The notes beneath the pieces are model-generated. The model saw only the letters and a list, made by a program, of their open reading frames with translations. It made no database searches and was not told where the DNA came from. This document shows positions 17,985 through 27,604 of a DNA stretch of 64,000 nucleotides, piece after piece; within the stretch, counting starts at the first letter, position 1, and every line of letters begins with the position of its first letter. Both the position numbers and the translations under genes were made by a program. The stretch is from Allofranklinella schreckenbergeri (GTDB lineage Bacteria > Pseudomonadota > Gammaproteobacteria > Burkholderiales > Burkholderiaceae_C). The stretch spans positions 124,001 through 188,000 of the forward strand of contig NZ_RDQM01000004.1 in NCBI RefSeq assembly GCF_003703475.1, written 5' to 3'.

Positions 17985-19210
17985 GCGGCCCTCCCACGCT
18001 CTGTCGATGCCCCATGCACCTGGTGCACCACATTCGATTGGGTCACCAGCGCACTGGCGGCGCTGGCGGGCAAGCGCCGCGTCATCGCCAGCGCCAGAGT
18101 CACCACCACCGCCAGCGCCGCTGCGCCGCCGGTGTGCAACACCGCTGCCACGATGGGCCAATCAAACACCACGTTCGACAAGCCTGTGAGCAATTGCAGC
18201 AGCAGCAGCCCGGCCAGCCAGCGCGCCAACTGGCGCAACGGCTCGCCCGCGCGCCACAGCCGCACCACGGCCCAGCCCGCTACCGCCAACACCACCAGCG
18301 CAAACAGGCGATGCACGTAATGGATCGCCACCAGCGCAGGCAAGGTCAACAATTGCCCATCGGCCTGGTGGCCCAGCTCGCGCCAGACGGTAAATGCCTG
18401 GTCAAACTGCATCTGTGGCCACCACTGGCCATTGCAATCGGGGAAGGTGGTGCAAGCCAGCACGGCGTAATTCGTGCTGACCCAGCCGCCCAGCGCAATT
18501 TGCACCATGACCACCGCCAGGCTCAGCCACAGCGCGGCGCGCAGCAGGCCGTCCACGCGCACTGCGCTCACGCCCTGCGTGGCGCGCCGCCACCAAACAG
18601 CTTGCACCGCCAGCAGCATCAACAACACCACGCCGCCGAGCAAATGCAAGGTGACGATGGCGGGCATGAGCTTCATGGTCACCGTCCAAGCGCCAAACGC
18701 GCCTTGCAGCAGCACCCACAGCAGCGTCAGCGTCGGCCAGACGGGATGCGGCGGGGGCTGTTGTGCGCTTTGTTCGGGCGGGCGACGACGCCAGCGCCGC
18801 CACAGCCACCAGCCCATGCCGGTCATCACCACGATCAGCGCCCCGATGGCTTTGGCGAAATAGCGGTGGATGATCTCGATCCAGGCTTTTTTCTGCGTCA
18901 CCGGCCCATCGGGCATGGCCTGCTCGGCGGCGCTGATTTGGGCGTGCGCGCCAATGGGGCTGGCGCTGCCATAGCAGCCGGGCCAATCGGGGCAGCCCAG
19001 GCCGGAGTCGGTCAGCCGCGTAAAGGCGCCGAACATCACCAAATCGAAGGTCAAAATCAAGGTCGTGACCGTCAAAGCATGCATCAGCCCCCAAGGGCCG
19101 CGCTTGCGGTTGCGATGCCACACCCACGCCAGCGGCACGCTTGCAATCAGCGCGCCCACCAGCAGTAGCTGAAGCAGCGGACTCCAATCGTACAGAGCGA
19201 CTTCATTCAC
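17981..19210 (-). CDS. ctaA: Haem A synthase, COX15/CtaA family
   Basis: Oxidises the C8 methyl of haem O to the formyl group of haem A. The 409-residue integral membrane protein has about eight segments. The family motifs are [21 protein letters not shown] near the N-terminus (with two Cys) and haem-ligand histidines in [16 protein letters not shown] and IHYVHRLFA. The likely start is GTG at 19210 ([11 protein letters not shown]); another GTG lies two codons upstream. The cytochrome oxidase structural genes and a SURF1 gene are not in the window. Its upstream neighbour qor runs in the same direction about 160 bases away. Confidence 0.93.
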   Translation of the reverse strand: MNEVALYDWSPLLQLLLVGALIASVPLAWVWHRNRKRGPWGLMHALTVTTLILTFDLVMFGAFTRLTDSGLGCPDWPGCYGSASPIGAHAQISAAEQAMPDGPVTQKKAWIEIIHRYFAKAIGALIVVMTGMGWWLWRRWRRRPPEQSAQQPPPHPVWPTLTLLWVLLQGAFGAWTVTMKLMPAIVTLHLLGGVVLLMLLAVQAVWWRRATQGVSAVRVDGLLRAALWLSLAVVMVQIALGGWVSTNYAVLACTTFPDCNGQWWPQMQFDQAFTVWRELGHQADGQLLTLPALVAIHYVHRLFALVVLAVAGWAVVRLWRAGEPLRQLARWLAGLLLLQLLTGLSNVVFDWPIVAAVLHTGGAAALAVVVTLALAMTRRLPASAASALVTQSNVVHQVHGASTERGRAA

Positions 19211-19373
19211 GCGCACATACCTCTGACACCTCTGCCCGGCAGCCGCCAACAGCCCATCCAAGCAGCGAAGTCGAAAAAAACCCCGGAAAAATCCGAGGCC
19301 GGTCAAAAAAGCCCGCCATTTTGCCGCAATTGCGCGGGCGTTGAAACCCGCGCGGGCAAGGCCGCCGAGGCCG

Positions 19374-20354
19374 TCAGGGCAGCAAGATGGTGGAGCCGGT
19401 CGTTTGGCGCGCTTCGAGGCGACGGTGCGCTTCTTGCACATCGGCCAGCGGCAAGCGCTGGTCGATGTGGATCTGGACCTGGCCGGACTGGACGACGGCA
19501 AACAAATCGTCGGCCATGGCCTGCGTGGCCTCGCGCGAGGACAAATGGGTGAACAGCGTCTGGCGCGTCAGGTACAGCGATTGCGGCGCCAGCGCCGCCG
19601 GGGCAAAGGGCGGCACGGGGCCGGAGGCGTTGCCGAAGCTGACCATCAGCCCAAAGGTTCGCAGGCAGGCCAGCGAACCTTCCCAGGTGTCTTTGCCGAT
19701 GGAGTCGTACACCACCTTCACGCCCTGGCCACCGGTGATCTCGCGCACGCGCTGGGTGAAATCTTCGCGGCGGTAGTTGATGGCGTGGGCGGCGCCGTTG
19801 GCCAGGGCCAGGGCGCATTTCTCGTCGCTGCCTGCGGTGCCAATGAGTTGCAGACCCAGGGCTTTGGCCCATTGGCAGGCGATCAGGCCCACGCCGCCTG
19901 CGGCGGCGTGCCACAGCACGAAGTCGCCCGCTTGCAGCCCTTCGACGGGGCGGCATTTTTTCAGCAGGTATTGCACAGTCAGGCCCTTGAGCATCATGGC
20001 GGCGGCTTGCTCGAAGCCGATGCCATCGGGCAGGCGGCAGACGTTTTGCGCGGGCATGACGCGCTGATCGGCATAGCTGCCGATGGGGCCGCTGGCGTAG
20101 GCCACGCGGTCGCCCACCTGCAAATGCTGCACGCCGGGGCCGACGGCTTGCACCACACCGGCGGCCTCCATGCCCAGGCCCAGCGGCAAGTCGTTGGGGT
20201 ACAGGCCGGTGCGGTGGTACACGTCGATGAAGTTCACGCCAATGGCGTGGTGGGCGATCAACACCTGGCCCTGGCCCGGCTCGGGCACGGGGGCGTCGAT
20301 CAGTTGCATTTCTTCGGGGCCGCCGAAGCGGCGGATCTGGACGATGCGGTTCAT
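19374..20354 (-). CDS. qor: NADPH:quinone oxidoreductase (zinc-free MDR family)
   Basis: A medium-chain reductase of 326 residues that probably reduces quinones with NADPH in the cytosol. The N-terminal catalytic fold contains GVNFIDVYHRTGLYP and GMEAAGVVQAVGPGV. The NADPH-binding HAAAGGVGLIACQWAKALG lies near 150, followed by AINYRREDF. It lacks the zinc-ligand cysteines of alcohol dehydrogenases. Its ATG overlaps the stop of the AhpD-like gene upstream (ATGA), so the two are coupled, which suggests a redox-stress role. Confidence 0.92.
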   Translation of the reverse strand: MNRIVQIRRFGGPEEMQLIDAPVPEPGQGQVLIAHHAIGVNFIDVYHRTGLYPNDLPLGLGMEAAGVVQAVGPGVQHLQVGDRVAYASGPIGSYADQRVMPAQNVCRLPDGIGFEQAAAMMLKGLTVQYLLKKCRPVEGLQAGDFVLWHAAAGGVGLIACQWAKALGLQLIGTAGSDEKCALALANGAAHAINYRREDFTQRVREITGGQGVKVVYDSIGKDTWEGSLACLRTFGLMVSFGNASGPVPPFAPAALAPQSLYLTRQTLFTHLSSREATQAMADDLFAVVQSGQVQIHIDQRLPLADVQEAHRRLEARQTTGSTILLP

Positions 20355-20809
20355 GGCGTTGGGGTGTTGGATGGGAGTTGCTGGCCCTGGCCCTGGCGCT
20401 CGGCGTCGAAAGCGGCATCAAAAGCGGCATCGACGGGCACTTGCAAGGCGGTGGCGAGGTGGTTGGTTTTGGCGGCCAGGCCGACGATGCGCAGCAAGTC
20501 CGCGTACTGGGCGCTGCTCATGCCCTTGGCGCGCGCGGCGGCGGCGTGCGAGTGGGCGCAGTAGTTGCAGCTATTGCTGATGGAGACGGCGATGTAGATC
20601 AGCTCCTTGGTCAGCGGATCGAGCGCCGAGGGGCTGGCCATGACGGCTTTGACTTCGGCCCAGGTTTGTTCGAGCAAATCGGCGTCGAAGGCCAGGTATT
20701 GCCACATGTTGTTGATGAAATCCGTCTGGCGCGTGGCGCGGATGTCGTCAAAGACGGCTTTGACGCGCGGATCGGCCTCGGGGTTGGCGGCTTTGGCTAC
20801 GGTGGACAT
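20351..20809 (-). CDS. Carboxymuconolactone decarboxylase/AhpD-like protein
   Basis: A 152-residue all-helical protein of the carboxymuconolactone decarboxylase family. The redox motif CNYCAHSH gives Cys81, Cys84 and His88, as in AhpD-type peroxidases, so a peroxide- or thiol-related activity is more likely than a decarboxylase. The ATG at 20809 has GGAGCC nearby; the frame extends further upstream but without conserved residues. Its stop overlaps the qor start. Confidence 0.85.
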   Translation of the reverse strand: MSTVAKAANPEADPRVKAVFDDIRATRQTDFINNMWQYLAFDADLLEQTWAEVKAVMASPSALDPLTKELIYIAVSISNSCNYCAHSHAAAARAKGMSSAQYADLLRIVGLAAKTNHLATALQVPVDAAFDAAFDAERQGQGQQLPSNTPTP

Positions 20810-20831
20810 GGGCTGGCTCCCGGGTTTATTC

Positions 20832-20916
20832 CATATCTTCAAGCAAAAAATATCCCTTTTTCGGCAATGCTGTATTGAATCCATTTGACCGCATGATCTG
20901 GAAATATGAAGATCAC
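20832..20916 (+). repeat. Truncated inverted copy of the palindromic element (E1)
   Basis: Contains TTTCGGCAATGCTGTATTGA at 20859-20878, which is the reverse complement of the core of element E2 at 19 of 21 positions over 20859-20879. Short flanking arms ATATCTTC and GAAGAT mark its edges. It is in the opposite direction to E2, making a head-to-head pair upstream of the AhpD-like gene. Confidence 0.65.
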
Positions 20917-20924
20917 CCATCATG

Positions 20925-21000
20925 CCAATCAAACGAAAAACCACTTCAATACAGTCTTGCCGAAACAGGAAGATTTATTTTCTTTTTGATTGATAAAAAA
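20925..21000 (-). repeat. Palindromic intergenic element, copy E2
   Basis: Arms CCAATCAAACGAAAA and TTTTCTTTTTGATTG. The minus-strand core is CTGTTTCGGCAAGACTG. It ends four bases from the stop of the aldehyde dehydrogenase gene at 21005, in its sense. Confidence 0.88.
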
Positions 21001-21004
21001 CAGC

Positions 21005-22447
21005 TCAAACGCCTGTCACCACCACCGCTTTGCTGATCAGGTGCTCCTCCAGCGCCTCGTAGCCGCCCTCGGTGCCCAGGCCCGAATCCTTGATGCCGCC
21101 AAAAGGCACTTCGGCCGTAGGAGTGGCGGGCTGGTTGACCCACAACATGCCCGCCTGCACCTGATCGCCCAGCGTTTGCACGTTCTTGAACGAGCGCGTG
21201 AAGGCATAGGCGGCCAGGCCGTAGGGCAGGCGGTTGGCTTCGGCAATGGCATCCTCCAGCCGCTCGAAGGTGCGCAGGCCGGCGATGGGGCCAAAAGGTT
21301 CTTCGTTGAACAGCAGCGCATCGGGCGCAGGGTTGCGCACCAGCGTGGGCGCGAAGAAGTTACCCGCCTGCCCCAGGCGCTGGCCGCCGGTGACGATCTC
21401 GCCGCCCTTGGCCTGCACATCGGCCACGATGCGCTGCATGGCCTGCACGCGCCGCTCGTTGGCCAGCGGCCCCATTTTGCTGCCCGCCTCCAGCCCGTTG
21501 CCGACCTGGATGCCTTCGGAAAACGCCACGTAGGCGCGCTCGAATTCCTGCGCCAGCGCGCTGTGCACCAGAAAGCGCGTGGGCGCGATGCAGACCTGCC
21601 CGGCGTTGCGGTATTTGGCTGCAGCCACGGCTTTGACGGCCAGGGCCACGTCGGCATCCTCGGCGACGATGACCGGCGCATGGCCGCCCAGCTCCATCAC
21701 CACTTTTTTCATGTGCGCCCCGGCCTTGGCCGCCAGTTGCTTGCCCACGGCGGTGGAGCCGGTGAAGGTGACCAGCCGCACGATGGGGCTGGCGATGAGG
21801 TGATCGGAAATTTGCGCCGGATCGCCATACACCAGCCCGACCACGCCCGGCGGCACGCCCGCATCGACAAAGCATTGCAAAAAGGCGGCGGGTGAGGCGG
21901 GCGTTTCCTCCGGCGCTTTGCACAGGAAGGCGCAGCCGGTGGCCAGCGCCGGGCCGATCTTGCGGCTGATCTGGTTGAGCGGGAAGTTCCACGGCGTGAA
22001 GGCCGCCACCACGCCCACGGGATGCTTGAGCACCATTTGCGTGCTGGCCAGGTTGGCGCCGGGCACGATGCGGCCATAGACGCGGCGGCCCTCGTCGGCA
22101 AACCACTCGATCATGTTGGCGCAGCCCAGCGCCTCGGCGCGCGCTTCGGCCAGGGGCTTGCCCTGCTCCATCGTCATCAGCGTGGCGATGGCGTCGGCAC
22201 GCTCGCGCAACAGCGCCGCCGCCTGGCGCATGACGCGCTGGCGCTCCACGCTGGAGGTGGCGCGCCAAACTTCGAAACCGCGCTGCGCGGCGGCCAGCGC
22301 CCGCTCCAGATCGGCCACGCTGGCATGGGCGACCTGGCCTATGGCCTGCCCCGTGGCGGGGTTGAGCACGGGCAAAGTACGGCCATCGGCGGCGTCTTGC
22401 CATTGGTTGTCGATGAGCAGGCGGGTGTCGGGGTAGGTCAAAGGCAT
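21005..22447 (-). CDS. NAD(P)-dependent succinate-semialdehyde-type aldehyde dehydrogenase
   Basis: An aldehyde dehydrogenase of 480 residues, probably GabD-like and oxidising a short semialdehyde to the acid. It shows [19 protein letters not shown] for cofactor binding, the general base Glu in [10 protein letters not shown], and the catalytic Cys286 in [11 protein letters not shown]. The closing [19 protein letters not shown] is typical of the succinate-semialdehyde branch. The neighbours give no pathway, so the substrate is inferred from family resemblance. Palindromic element E2 follows the stop after four bases. Confidence 0.88.
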   Translation of the reverse strand: MPLTYPDTRLLIDNQWQDAADGRTLPVLNPATGQAIGQVAHASVADLERALAAAQRGFEVWRATSSVERQRVMRQAAALLRERADAIATLMTMEQGKPLAEARAEALGCANMIEWFADEGRRVYGRIVPGANLASTQMVLKHPVGVVAAFTPWNFPLNQISRKIGPALATGCAFLCKAPEETPASPAAFLQCFVDAGVPPGVVGLVYGDPAQISDHLIASPIVRLVTFTGSTAVGKQLAAKAGAHMKKVVMELGGHAPVIVAEDADVALAVKAVAAAKYRNAGQVCIAPTRFLVHSALAQEFERAYVAFSEGIQVGNGLEAGSKMGPLANERRVQAMQRIVADVQAKGGEIVTGGQRLGQAGNFFAPTLVRNPAPDALLFNEEPFGPIAGLRTFERLEDAIAEANRLPYGLAAYAFTRSFKNVQTLGDQVQAGMLWVNQPATPTAEVPFGGIKDSGLGTEGGYEALEEHLISKAVVVTGV

Positions 22448-22487
22448 GTCGGCTCCTGATTAATGGGACTGGGGATTTTTCAGCTCA

Positions 22488-22532
22488 AAAATTGAGGAAG
22501 AAAATTTGATTGGCAGCTTTTATTTTCAATTC
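22488..22532 (-). repeat. Degenerate palindromic element, copy F
   Basis: Short AT-rich inverted repeat with AATTGAGGAAGAAAAT paired imperfectly to ATTTTCAATT around TGGCAG. It overlaps the stop codon of the gene at 22526. The GGCATGAT core is missing, so membership in the family is tentative. Confidence 0.4.
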
Positions 22533-23092
22533 ACAACCTGTTTTCCATAAAGGGTGACGGTGCTATTAGCTTCCTGTAACTGGATGGCATTCATGTCCAA
22601 TTTCAGGTTTTGCAAAATTCCAATGATTCTTTCGTGATTTACCAGCGGGGCGCCCACAAGCACCTTGTTGATACGAGGCTCGATTTGCACATAGTAAATC
22701 ACGAGACGCAGGCCATTTTCCTCCCGGAACCGCTCTATTTCGCTATACACCGCGTTGAGCTGTTCAATATTTCTTTCCGCCTCTACAAACTCCAGCCTGT
22801 AATCGACATGCACCCGATTTTTGGCGGCTAAATCAGTGACGGCAATCACTTGATAGGCGCGATCTTCCTCATCGTAATCCACCCAACTGCCCGCATAACT
22901 GGCCCCCAAGGATTTTCGGATGGATTCACCATTTTCCCGCATTAGATCCAAAACCTCTTTATTACCAGGCACATTCATGCGAATCTGTATTTTCTCAATC
23001 ACCTCGGCGCGTTTTTCGAAATAATCATCATCTCCGCTTGCAGCCAAAGCGCAATTCGCAGCCAAAAATAAGATGCCGATGATGTATTTCAT
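22526..23092 (-). CDS. Exported protein resembling a serine-protease prodomain
   Basis: A 188-residue protein with a signal peptide of about 17 residues (MKYIIGILFLAANCALA). No catalytic triad is present. The pattern SWVDYDEEDRAYQVIAVTD, VDYRLEFVEAERNIEQLNAVY and YVQIEPRINKVLVG resembles the pro-region of alpha-lytic protease/streptogrisin-type S1 peptidases: a strand pair, a helix and a YxxxxxNxVxV ending. I infer it is an orphan prodomain, perhaps a protease inhibitor or chaperone; similarity is by eye only. Codon use is noticeably more AT-rich than its neighbours, hinting at transfer. It stands 15 bases from ppk2 in the same direction. Confidence 0.7.
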   Translation of the reverse strand: MKYIIGILFLAANCALAASGDDDYFEKRAEVIEKIQIRMNVPGNKEVLDLMRENGESIRKSLGASYAGSWVDYDEEDRAYQVIAVTDLAAKNRVHVDYRLEFVEAERNIEQLNAVYSEIERFREENGLRLVIYYVQIEPRINKVLVGAPLVNHERIIGILQNLKLDMNAIQLQEANSTVTLYGKQVVN

Positions 23093-23107
23093 ATTCCCCT
23101 CCTGATT

Positions 23108-23929
23108 TCACTCCACCACCAACCCCGCCAGCGCTGCATTGGCGGGCGGCAGGCGCAGGCGCATTTCGCGCAAGGTGGTGTTGAGCAGTTGGGCGATGAG
23201 CAGGTTGCGCTGGTGTTTGTGGTCGGCGGGGATGACCCACCAGGGCGCGTGGGCGGTGGAGGTCGCTTGCAGCATGGTGGCGTAGGCGCGCTGGTAGGCG
23301 TCCCACTGGGCGCGCACGGTGAGGTCTTCGGGGGCGAATTTCCAGTTTTTGGCCGGGTCGTCCAGGCGTTTTTGCAGGCGGCGGCGTTGCTCGTCCTTGC
23401 TGATGTGCAGCATGCATTTGACGAGGGTGGTGCCGGTTTCGGCCAGCAGTTGCTCGAAGTGGTTGATGTGGGCGAAGCGGCGGCGCTGCTCGGCCGCGTC
23501 GATCTGGCCTTGCACGACGGGCACGAGCACGTCTTCATAGTGGCTGCGGTTCCACACGGCCAGCTCGCCTGCGGCGGGGACGACGGCGTGGCAGCGCCAG
23601 AGGAAGTCGTGCGCCTGCTCGCGCGCGCTGGGGGCTTTGAAGGCATGCACGCGCACGCCCAGCGGCGAGGTGCGCGAGAAGACCCAGCGGATGGCGCCGT
23701 CTTTGCCGCTGGTGTCCATGCCCTGGAGGATAAGCAGCACTTTGCGCCGCCCTTCGGCGTAGAGCATGTTTTGCAGCTCATCGAGCTCGAGCGCGAGCAA
23801 ATCGAGCTGGGCGCGCTCGGCTTGTTTGCCGCCCACGTCGCAGGGGCGTTGGTCGGCAGCGATGTCGGCCAGCCCTTGCCTGGCGTGGATGCGGTAGGGC
23901 TTGAAGGGGGCAAAGGCGCGGCTGGGCAT
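23108..23929 (-). CDS. Polyphosphate kinase 2 family protein
   Basis: Transfers phosphate between polyphosphate and nucleotides. The 273-residue single-domain protein has the Walker A-like LQGMDTSGKDG at about 68-78, the Walker B/lid region VWNRSHYEDVLVP at 125-137, and SPLGVRVHAFKAPS. The one-domain length and motifs fit the PPK2 class that phosphorylates nucleoside mono- or diphosphates from polyphosphate; which nucleotide is not decidable here. GGAGACTGCC precedes the ATG. Element G lies upstream, between this gene and rng. Confidence 0.92.
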   Translation of the reverse strand: MPSRAFAPFKPYRIHARQGLADIAADQRPCDVGGKQAERAQLDLLALELDELQNMLYAEGRRKVLLILQGMDTSGKDGAIRWVFSRTSPLGVRVHAFKAPSAREQAHDFLWRCHAVVPAAGELAVWNRSHYEDVLVPVVQGQIDAAEQRRRFAHINHFEQLLAETGTTLVKCMLHISKDEQRRRLQKRLDDPAKNWKFAPEDLTVRAQWDAYQRAYATMLQATSTAHAPWWVIPADHKHQRNLLIAQLLNTTLREMRLRLPPANAALAGLVVE

Positions 23930-23951
23930 GGCAGTCTCCTTTTCTTTTATT

Positions 23952-24026
23952 GCAAATCAATGTGAATCGAAAACAAATACCATCATGCCAAAACAAGGTG
24001 ATTTATTTTCTTTTTGATTTGAAAAA
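23952..24026 (-). repeat. Palindromic intergenic element, copy G
   Basis: Left arm AAATCAATGTGAATC is decayed; the right arm is TTTATTTTCTTTTTGATTT. The minus-strand core is CTTGTTTTGGCATGATGG. It lies 19 bases after the rng stop, in its sense. Confidence 0.88.
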
Positions 24027-24045
24027 TAATGGCATTGAAGCAATG

Positions 24046-25617
24046 CTAAACCAGTACAACGTCGTAGCGGTCGGGCGCCAGAGCGGTTTCGGCCACCAGG
24101 GCAATGGGCTTGGCGATGAAGTCCGAGAGGCTGGCCAGGTATTGGCTTTCTTCGTCCAGAAACAGCTCGATGACTTCGGGCGCGGCCAGCACCTTGATTT
24201 CGCGCGGGTTGAACTGGCGCGCTTCGCGCAGGATTTCGCGCAGGATGTCGTAGCAAACGCTGCGCGCGGTTTTCACTTCGCCGGTGCCCGCGCAGGCTTC
24301 GCAGGGGCGGGTGAGGGTTTGCGCCAGCGATTCGCGCGTGCGTTTGCGCGTCATCTCCACCAGGCCCAGGGCGGAGAAATCGCACACGGTGGTGCGCACG
24401 CGGTCGCGCGCGAGCTGGCGGCGAAATTCCTGCAACACGGCGCTTTGGTGCTTTTCCTGCACCATGTCGATGAAGTCCACCACGATGATGCCGCCCAGGT
24501 TGCGCAGGCGCAGTTGGCGGGCGATGGTTTGGGCCGCTTCGAGGTTGGTTTTGAAGATGGTGTCGTCAAAGTTGCGCGCGCCGACGAAGCCGCCGGTGTT
24601 GACGTCGATGGTGGTCAGCGCCTCGGTCTGGTCGATGATGAGGTAGCCGCCCGATTTGAGCTCGACGCGCCGCCCCAGCGCGCGGGTGATTTCTTCGTCC
24701 ACGGCGTAGAGGTCGAAGATGGGGCGCTCGCCCTGGTACAGCTCCAGCCGCGGCAAGGCGGCGGGCGTGAATTCGCGCGCAAAGTCTTGCAGGTGGCCAA
24801 ATTGCTCGCGCGAGTCGATGGCCACGCTTTTGGTGGCCTCGCCCACCAAGTCGCGCAGCACGCGGCGCAGCAAGTCCAGATCCTGGTGCAGCAAGCTGGT
24901 GGCGGGCTGGGTGAGCGCGCCCTGGCGGATTTTTTGCCAGGTGGTGCGCAGGTAGCGGATGTCTTCGATCAGCTCGGCGTCGCTGGCGTCCTCGCCATTG
25001 GTGCGCAGGATGAAGCCGCCCCTGTTGTGCTGCGCCGGGGTGTGGGCCTGCACCAGCGCTTGCAGGCGCTGGCGCAGCGCGTCGCGCTCGGGGGCGGGGA
25101 TTTTTTGCGAGACGCCGATGTGCTCATCCTGCGGCAAAAACACCAGCGAGCGCCCAGCGATGCTGATTTGCGTGGACAGGCGCGCGCCCTTGCGGCCGAT
25201 GGGGTCTTTGATGACCTGCACGACGATGGATTGGCCCTGAAAAACCTGCTTTTCAATCGGCTGCACCGGCTCGATGCGGCGCACGGCGGCGGGGGCTTCG
25301 CCGTTGCCCTGGCGCTGCCAGACGTCGGCCACGTGCAAAAACGCCGCGCGCTCCAGCCCGATATCGACAAAGGCCGATTGCATGCCCGGCAGCACGCGCG
25401 TGACTTTGCCCAGGTAGACGTTGCCTACCAGGCCGCGCTCGAGCGTGCGCTCCAGGTGCAGCTCCTGCACCGCGCCGTTTTCGATCACGGCCACGCGCGT
25501 TTCCTGCGGCGCCCAGTTGATGAGGATTTCCTGCGCCGTGGGCGGGGCGTGGTGGAGCGCGGGGTGTGCAGCGGGCGGCGCTGGCGGCAGTTGGGGTTGG
25601 GGGGGGCTTTCGATCAT
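24046..25617 (-). CDS. rng: Ribonuclease G
   Basis: Endoribonuclease of the RNase E/G family that matures the 5' end of 16S rRNA and degrades mRNA. The 523-residue protein starts with a 27-residue Pro/Ala/His-rich extension. The S1 domain follows at about 55-125 (GNVYLGKVTRVLPGMQSAFV). The catalytic core has DVNTGGFVGARN and IIVVDFIDM with the metal-binding aspartates, and the zinc-link motif is CEACAGTGE. No long C-terminal scaffold is present, so it is RNase G rather than E. Its ATG overlaps the maf stop (ATGA). Confidence 0.94.
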   Translation of the reverse strand: MIESPPQPQLPPAPPAAHPALHHAPPTAQEILINWAPQETRVAVIENGAVQELHLERTLERGLVGNVYLGKVTRVLPGMQSAFVDIGLERAAFLHVADVWQRQGNGEAPAAVRRIEPVQPIEKQVFQGQSIVVQVIKDPIGRKGARLSTQISIAGRSLVFLPQDEHIGVSQKIPAPERDALRQRLQALVQAHTPAQHNRGGFILRTNGEDASDAELIEDIRYLRTTWQKIRQGALTQPATSLLHQDLDLLRRVLRDLVGEATKSVAIDSREQFGHLQDFAREFTPAALPRLELYQGERPIFDLYAVDEEITRALGRRVELKSGGYLIIDQTEALTTIDVNTGGFVGARNFDDTIFKTNLEAAQTIARQLRLRNLGGIIVVDFIDMVQEKHQSAVLQEFRRQLARDRVRTTVCDFSALGLVEMTRKRTRESLAQTLTRPCEACAGTGEVKTARSVCYDILREILREARQFNPREIKVLAAPEVIELFLDEESQYLASLSDFIAKPIALVAETALAPDRYDVVLV

Positions 25618-26306
25618 GGTGATCTCTCCAGATTCTGGCGCTCCAGCCAAGGCCGCAGCAGTTGATGGGTTTCGTACAGCGGCAAGCCCATGATGCCCGA
25701 ATAACTGCCCTCGATATGCGCCACCATGACGGCGGCCAGCCCTTGAATGCCATAGCCGCCGGCCTTGCCTTGCCATTCGCCCGAGGCGATGTAGCGCTCC
25801 AGCGTGGGCGCATCCAGCGCGGCGAACTGCACGCGCGAGACGGAGAGGGCCTGCACCACCGCCCCGCCCTGCCCCGGCCTGCCCTGTCCTGTGTGCCACG
25901 CTGGCGGCCAGGCCACGGCCACGGCGGTCAGCACCTCGTGGCTACACCCGCTCAGGGCGCTGAGCATCTGGCGCGCATCCTGCGCATCGGCAGGTTTGCC
26001 CAGAATCTGCGTGCCCAGCGCCACGGTGGTGTCGGCGCAGAGGATGGGCGCTGGCGGCAGCCCGCGCCGCTGCGCCCGCGCTTGCGCCGCTTGCAGCTTG
26101 AGCCGTGTCACGCGCTGCACATACTCGCGCGGCGCTTCGCCGGGCAGTACGGCTTCCAGCGCTTCCAATGCCTCGGGCTGGTCGTCGGGGTGGGGATCGG
26201 CGGCGTCGGGCAACAGCAGCGCGTGGGGCAGGCCGATTTGCGTCAGCAACTGGCTGCGGCGCGGGCTTTGGGAGGCGAGGTAAATCTTCCGGTCGTCGTC
26301 ACGCAT
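25614..26306 (-). CDS. maf: Maf-like nucleoside triphosphate pyrophosphatase
   Basis: Hydrolyses non-canonical or modified nucleoside triphosphates. The 230-residue protein starts with IYLASQSPRRSQLLTQIGL, the Maf signature. It has the catalytic Asp in ILCADTTVALG, then GKPADAQDARQML and WQGKAGGYGIQGLA. A longer than usual loop at about 135-150 is rich in Gly/Gln/Pro. It is coupled to rng through a four-base overlap, the common beta-proteobacterial order. Confidence 0.92.
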   Translation of the reverse strand: MRDDDRKIYLASQSPRRSQLLTQIGLPHALLLPDAADPHPDDQPEALEALEAVLPGEAPREYVQRVTRLKLQAAQARAQRRGLPPAPILCADTTVALGTQILGKPADAQDARQMLSALSGCSHEVLTAVAVAWPPAWHTGQGRPGQGGAVVQALSVSRVQFAALDAPTLERYIASGEWQGKAGGYGIQGLAAVMVAHIEGSYSGIMGLPLYETHQLLRPWLERQNLERSP

Positions 26307-26435
26307 GGCAGTGCTTTGCTGTCGCGGTCACAAAAAATCAGCTTCACCCAATAGGGCGGCTGGTGGGGCGGCTGGCGTCGAGCCTGGGGACGGGTGGCAT
26401 GGCTGGAGCGGCCGTGACGCGGCTATCACGGGCCA

Positions 26436-27395
26436 TCACGCCGCTTTCTTGTCAGCGGCCTTCTCTGCCGCTTTTTCCGCCGCCTTTTCGATTTGCGCCA
26501 CCCACTCGCGTGGGGCCATGGGGAAGCCCAGTCGCTCGCGGCTGTCGTAATAGCTGCGCGCCACGCTGCGCGCCAGGTTGCGGATGCGGCCGATGTAGGC
26601 GGCGCGCTCGGTCACGGAGATGGCGCCGCGTGCGTCCAGCAGGTTGAAGGTGTGGGCGGCCTTGAGCACTTGCTCGTAGGCGGGCAAGGCCAGTTGCTTT
26701 TCCATCAGCAGTTGCGCCTGGCGCTCGTGCGCGGCAAAGGCCTGGAACAGAAAATCCACATCGGAGTATTCGAAGTTGTAGGTCGATTGCTCCACCTCGT
26801 TTTGGTGGAACACGTCGCCATAGCTCACGCGCCCGCCGGGGCCGTCGGAATAGACCAGGTCATAGACGTTTTCCACGCCCTGCAAATACATGGCCAGGCG
26901 CTCCAGCCCGTAGGTGATTTCGCCGGTGATGGGGCGGCAGTCGATGCCGCCCACTTGCTGGAAGTAGGTGAATTGGGTGACTTCCATGCCGTTGAGCCAC
27001 ACCTCCCAGCCCAGGCCCCAGGCGCCCAGGGTGGGGTTTTCCCAATCGTCTTCGACGAAGCGGATGTCGTTTTTCTTCAAATCAAAGCCCAGCGCCTGCA
27101 AGCTGCCCAGGTACAAGTCGAGGATGTTGGCCGGCGCGGGCTTGAGCACGACCTGGTACTGGTAATAGTGCTGCAAGCGGTTGGGGTTGTCGCCATAGCG
27201 GCCATCCTTGGGGCGGCGGCTGGGCTGGACGTAAGCGGCGCGCCACGGCTCCGGCCCGATGGCGCGCAGGAACGTGGCGGTGTGGCTGGTGCCAGCGCCC
27301 ACCTCCATGTCGTAGGGTTGCAGCAGCGTGCAGCCTTGTTGATCCCAATAGTTTTGCAGGGTGAGGATGATTTGCTGGAAGGTGAGCATGGGCAA
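26436..27395 (-). CDS. glyQ: Glycyl-tRNA synthetase alpha subunit
   Basis: Catalytic alpha subunit of the heterotetrameric glycyl-tRNA synthetase. The 319-residue chain opens with [19 protein letters not shown] and contains [32 protein letters not shown] and [20 protein letters not shown]. The final 20 residues are a low-complexity Ala/Lys/Glu tail. The beta-subunit gene glyS normally follows directly, but here the downstream gene is maf, so glyS must lie elsewhere. A 667-base gap with a MITE-like insertion lies upstream. Confidence 0.96.
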   Translation of the reverse strand: MPMLTFQQIILTLQNYWDQQGCTLLQPYDMEVGAGTSHTATFLRAIGPEPWRAAYVQPSRRPKDGRYGDNPNRLQHYYQYQVVLKPAPANILDLYLGSLQALGFDLKKNDIRFVEDDWENPTLGAWGLGWEVWLNGMEVTQFTYFQQVGGIDCRPITGEITYGLERLAMYLQGVENVYDLVYSDGPGGRVSYGDVFHQNEVEQSTYNFEYSDVDFLFQAFAAHERQAQLLMEKQLALPAYEQVLKAAHTFNLLDARGAISVTERAAYIGRIRNLARSVARSYYDSRERLGFPMAPREWVAQIEKAAEKAAEKAADKKAA

Positions 27396-27579
27396 AAAAA
27401 CGCGGCGCCAGGGCCGCTGAGGCGATGTTCAAAAAGACTGGCGCACGGGCACAGACAAAGCGGGGGATTTTAGGGCGTGTCATCCAATCACCGCGCTAGA
27501 GCGCGCCCCAGGTCGGGATGGGCGGCAAGGCGCAAAGCCACGCCTTTCAAGGTTTTGCCCCCAAGCGTCAGATGGCCCG

Positions 27580-27604
27580 CCCCTCTCCCGCTTGCGGGAG
27601 AGGG
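27580..27604 (+). repeat. Perfect hairpin interrupted by the MITE-like insertion
   Basis: CCCTCTCCCGCTTGCGGGAG continues to a perfect stem with a short loop. Its 3' arm ends in GGAGAGGG, the same eight bases that recur directly after the neighbouring insertion, so it is probably the original target. Confidence 0.75.
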
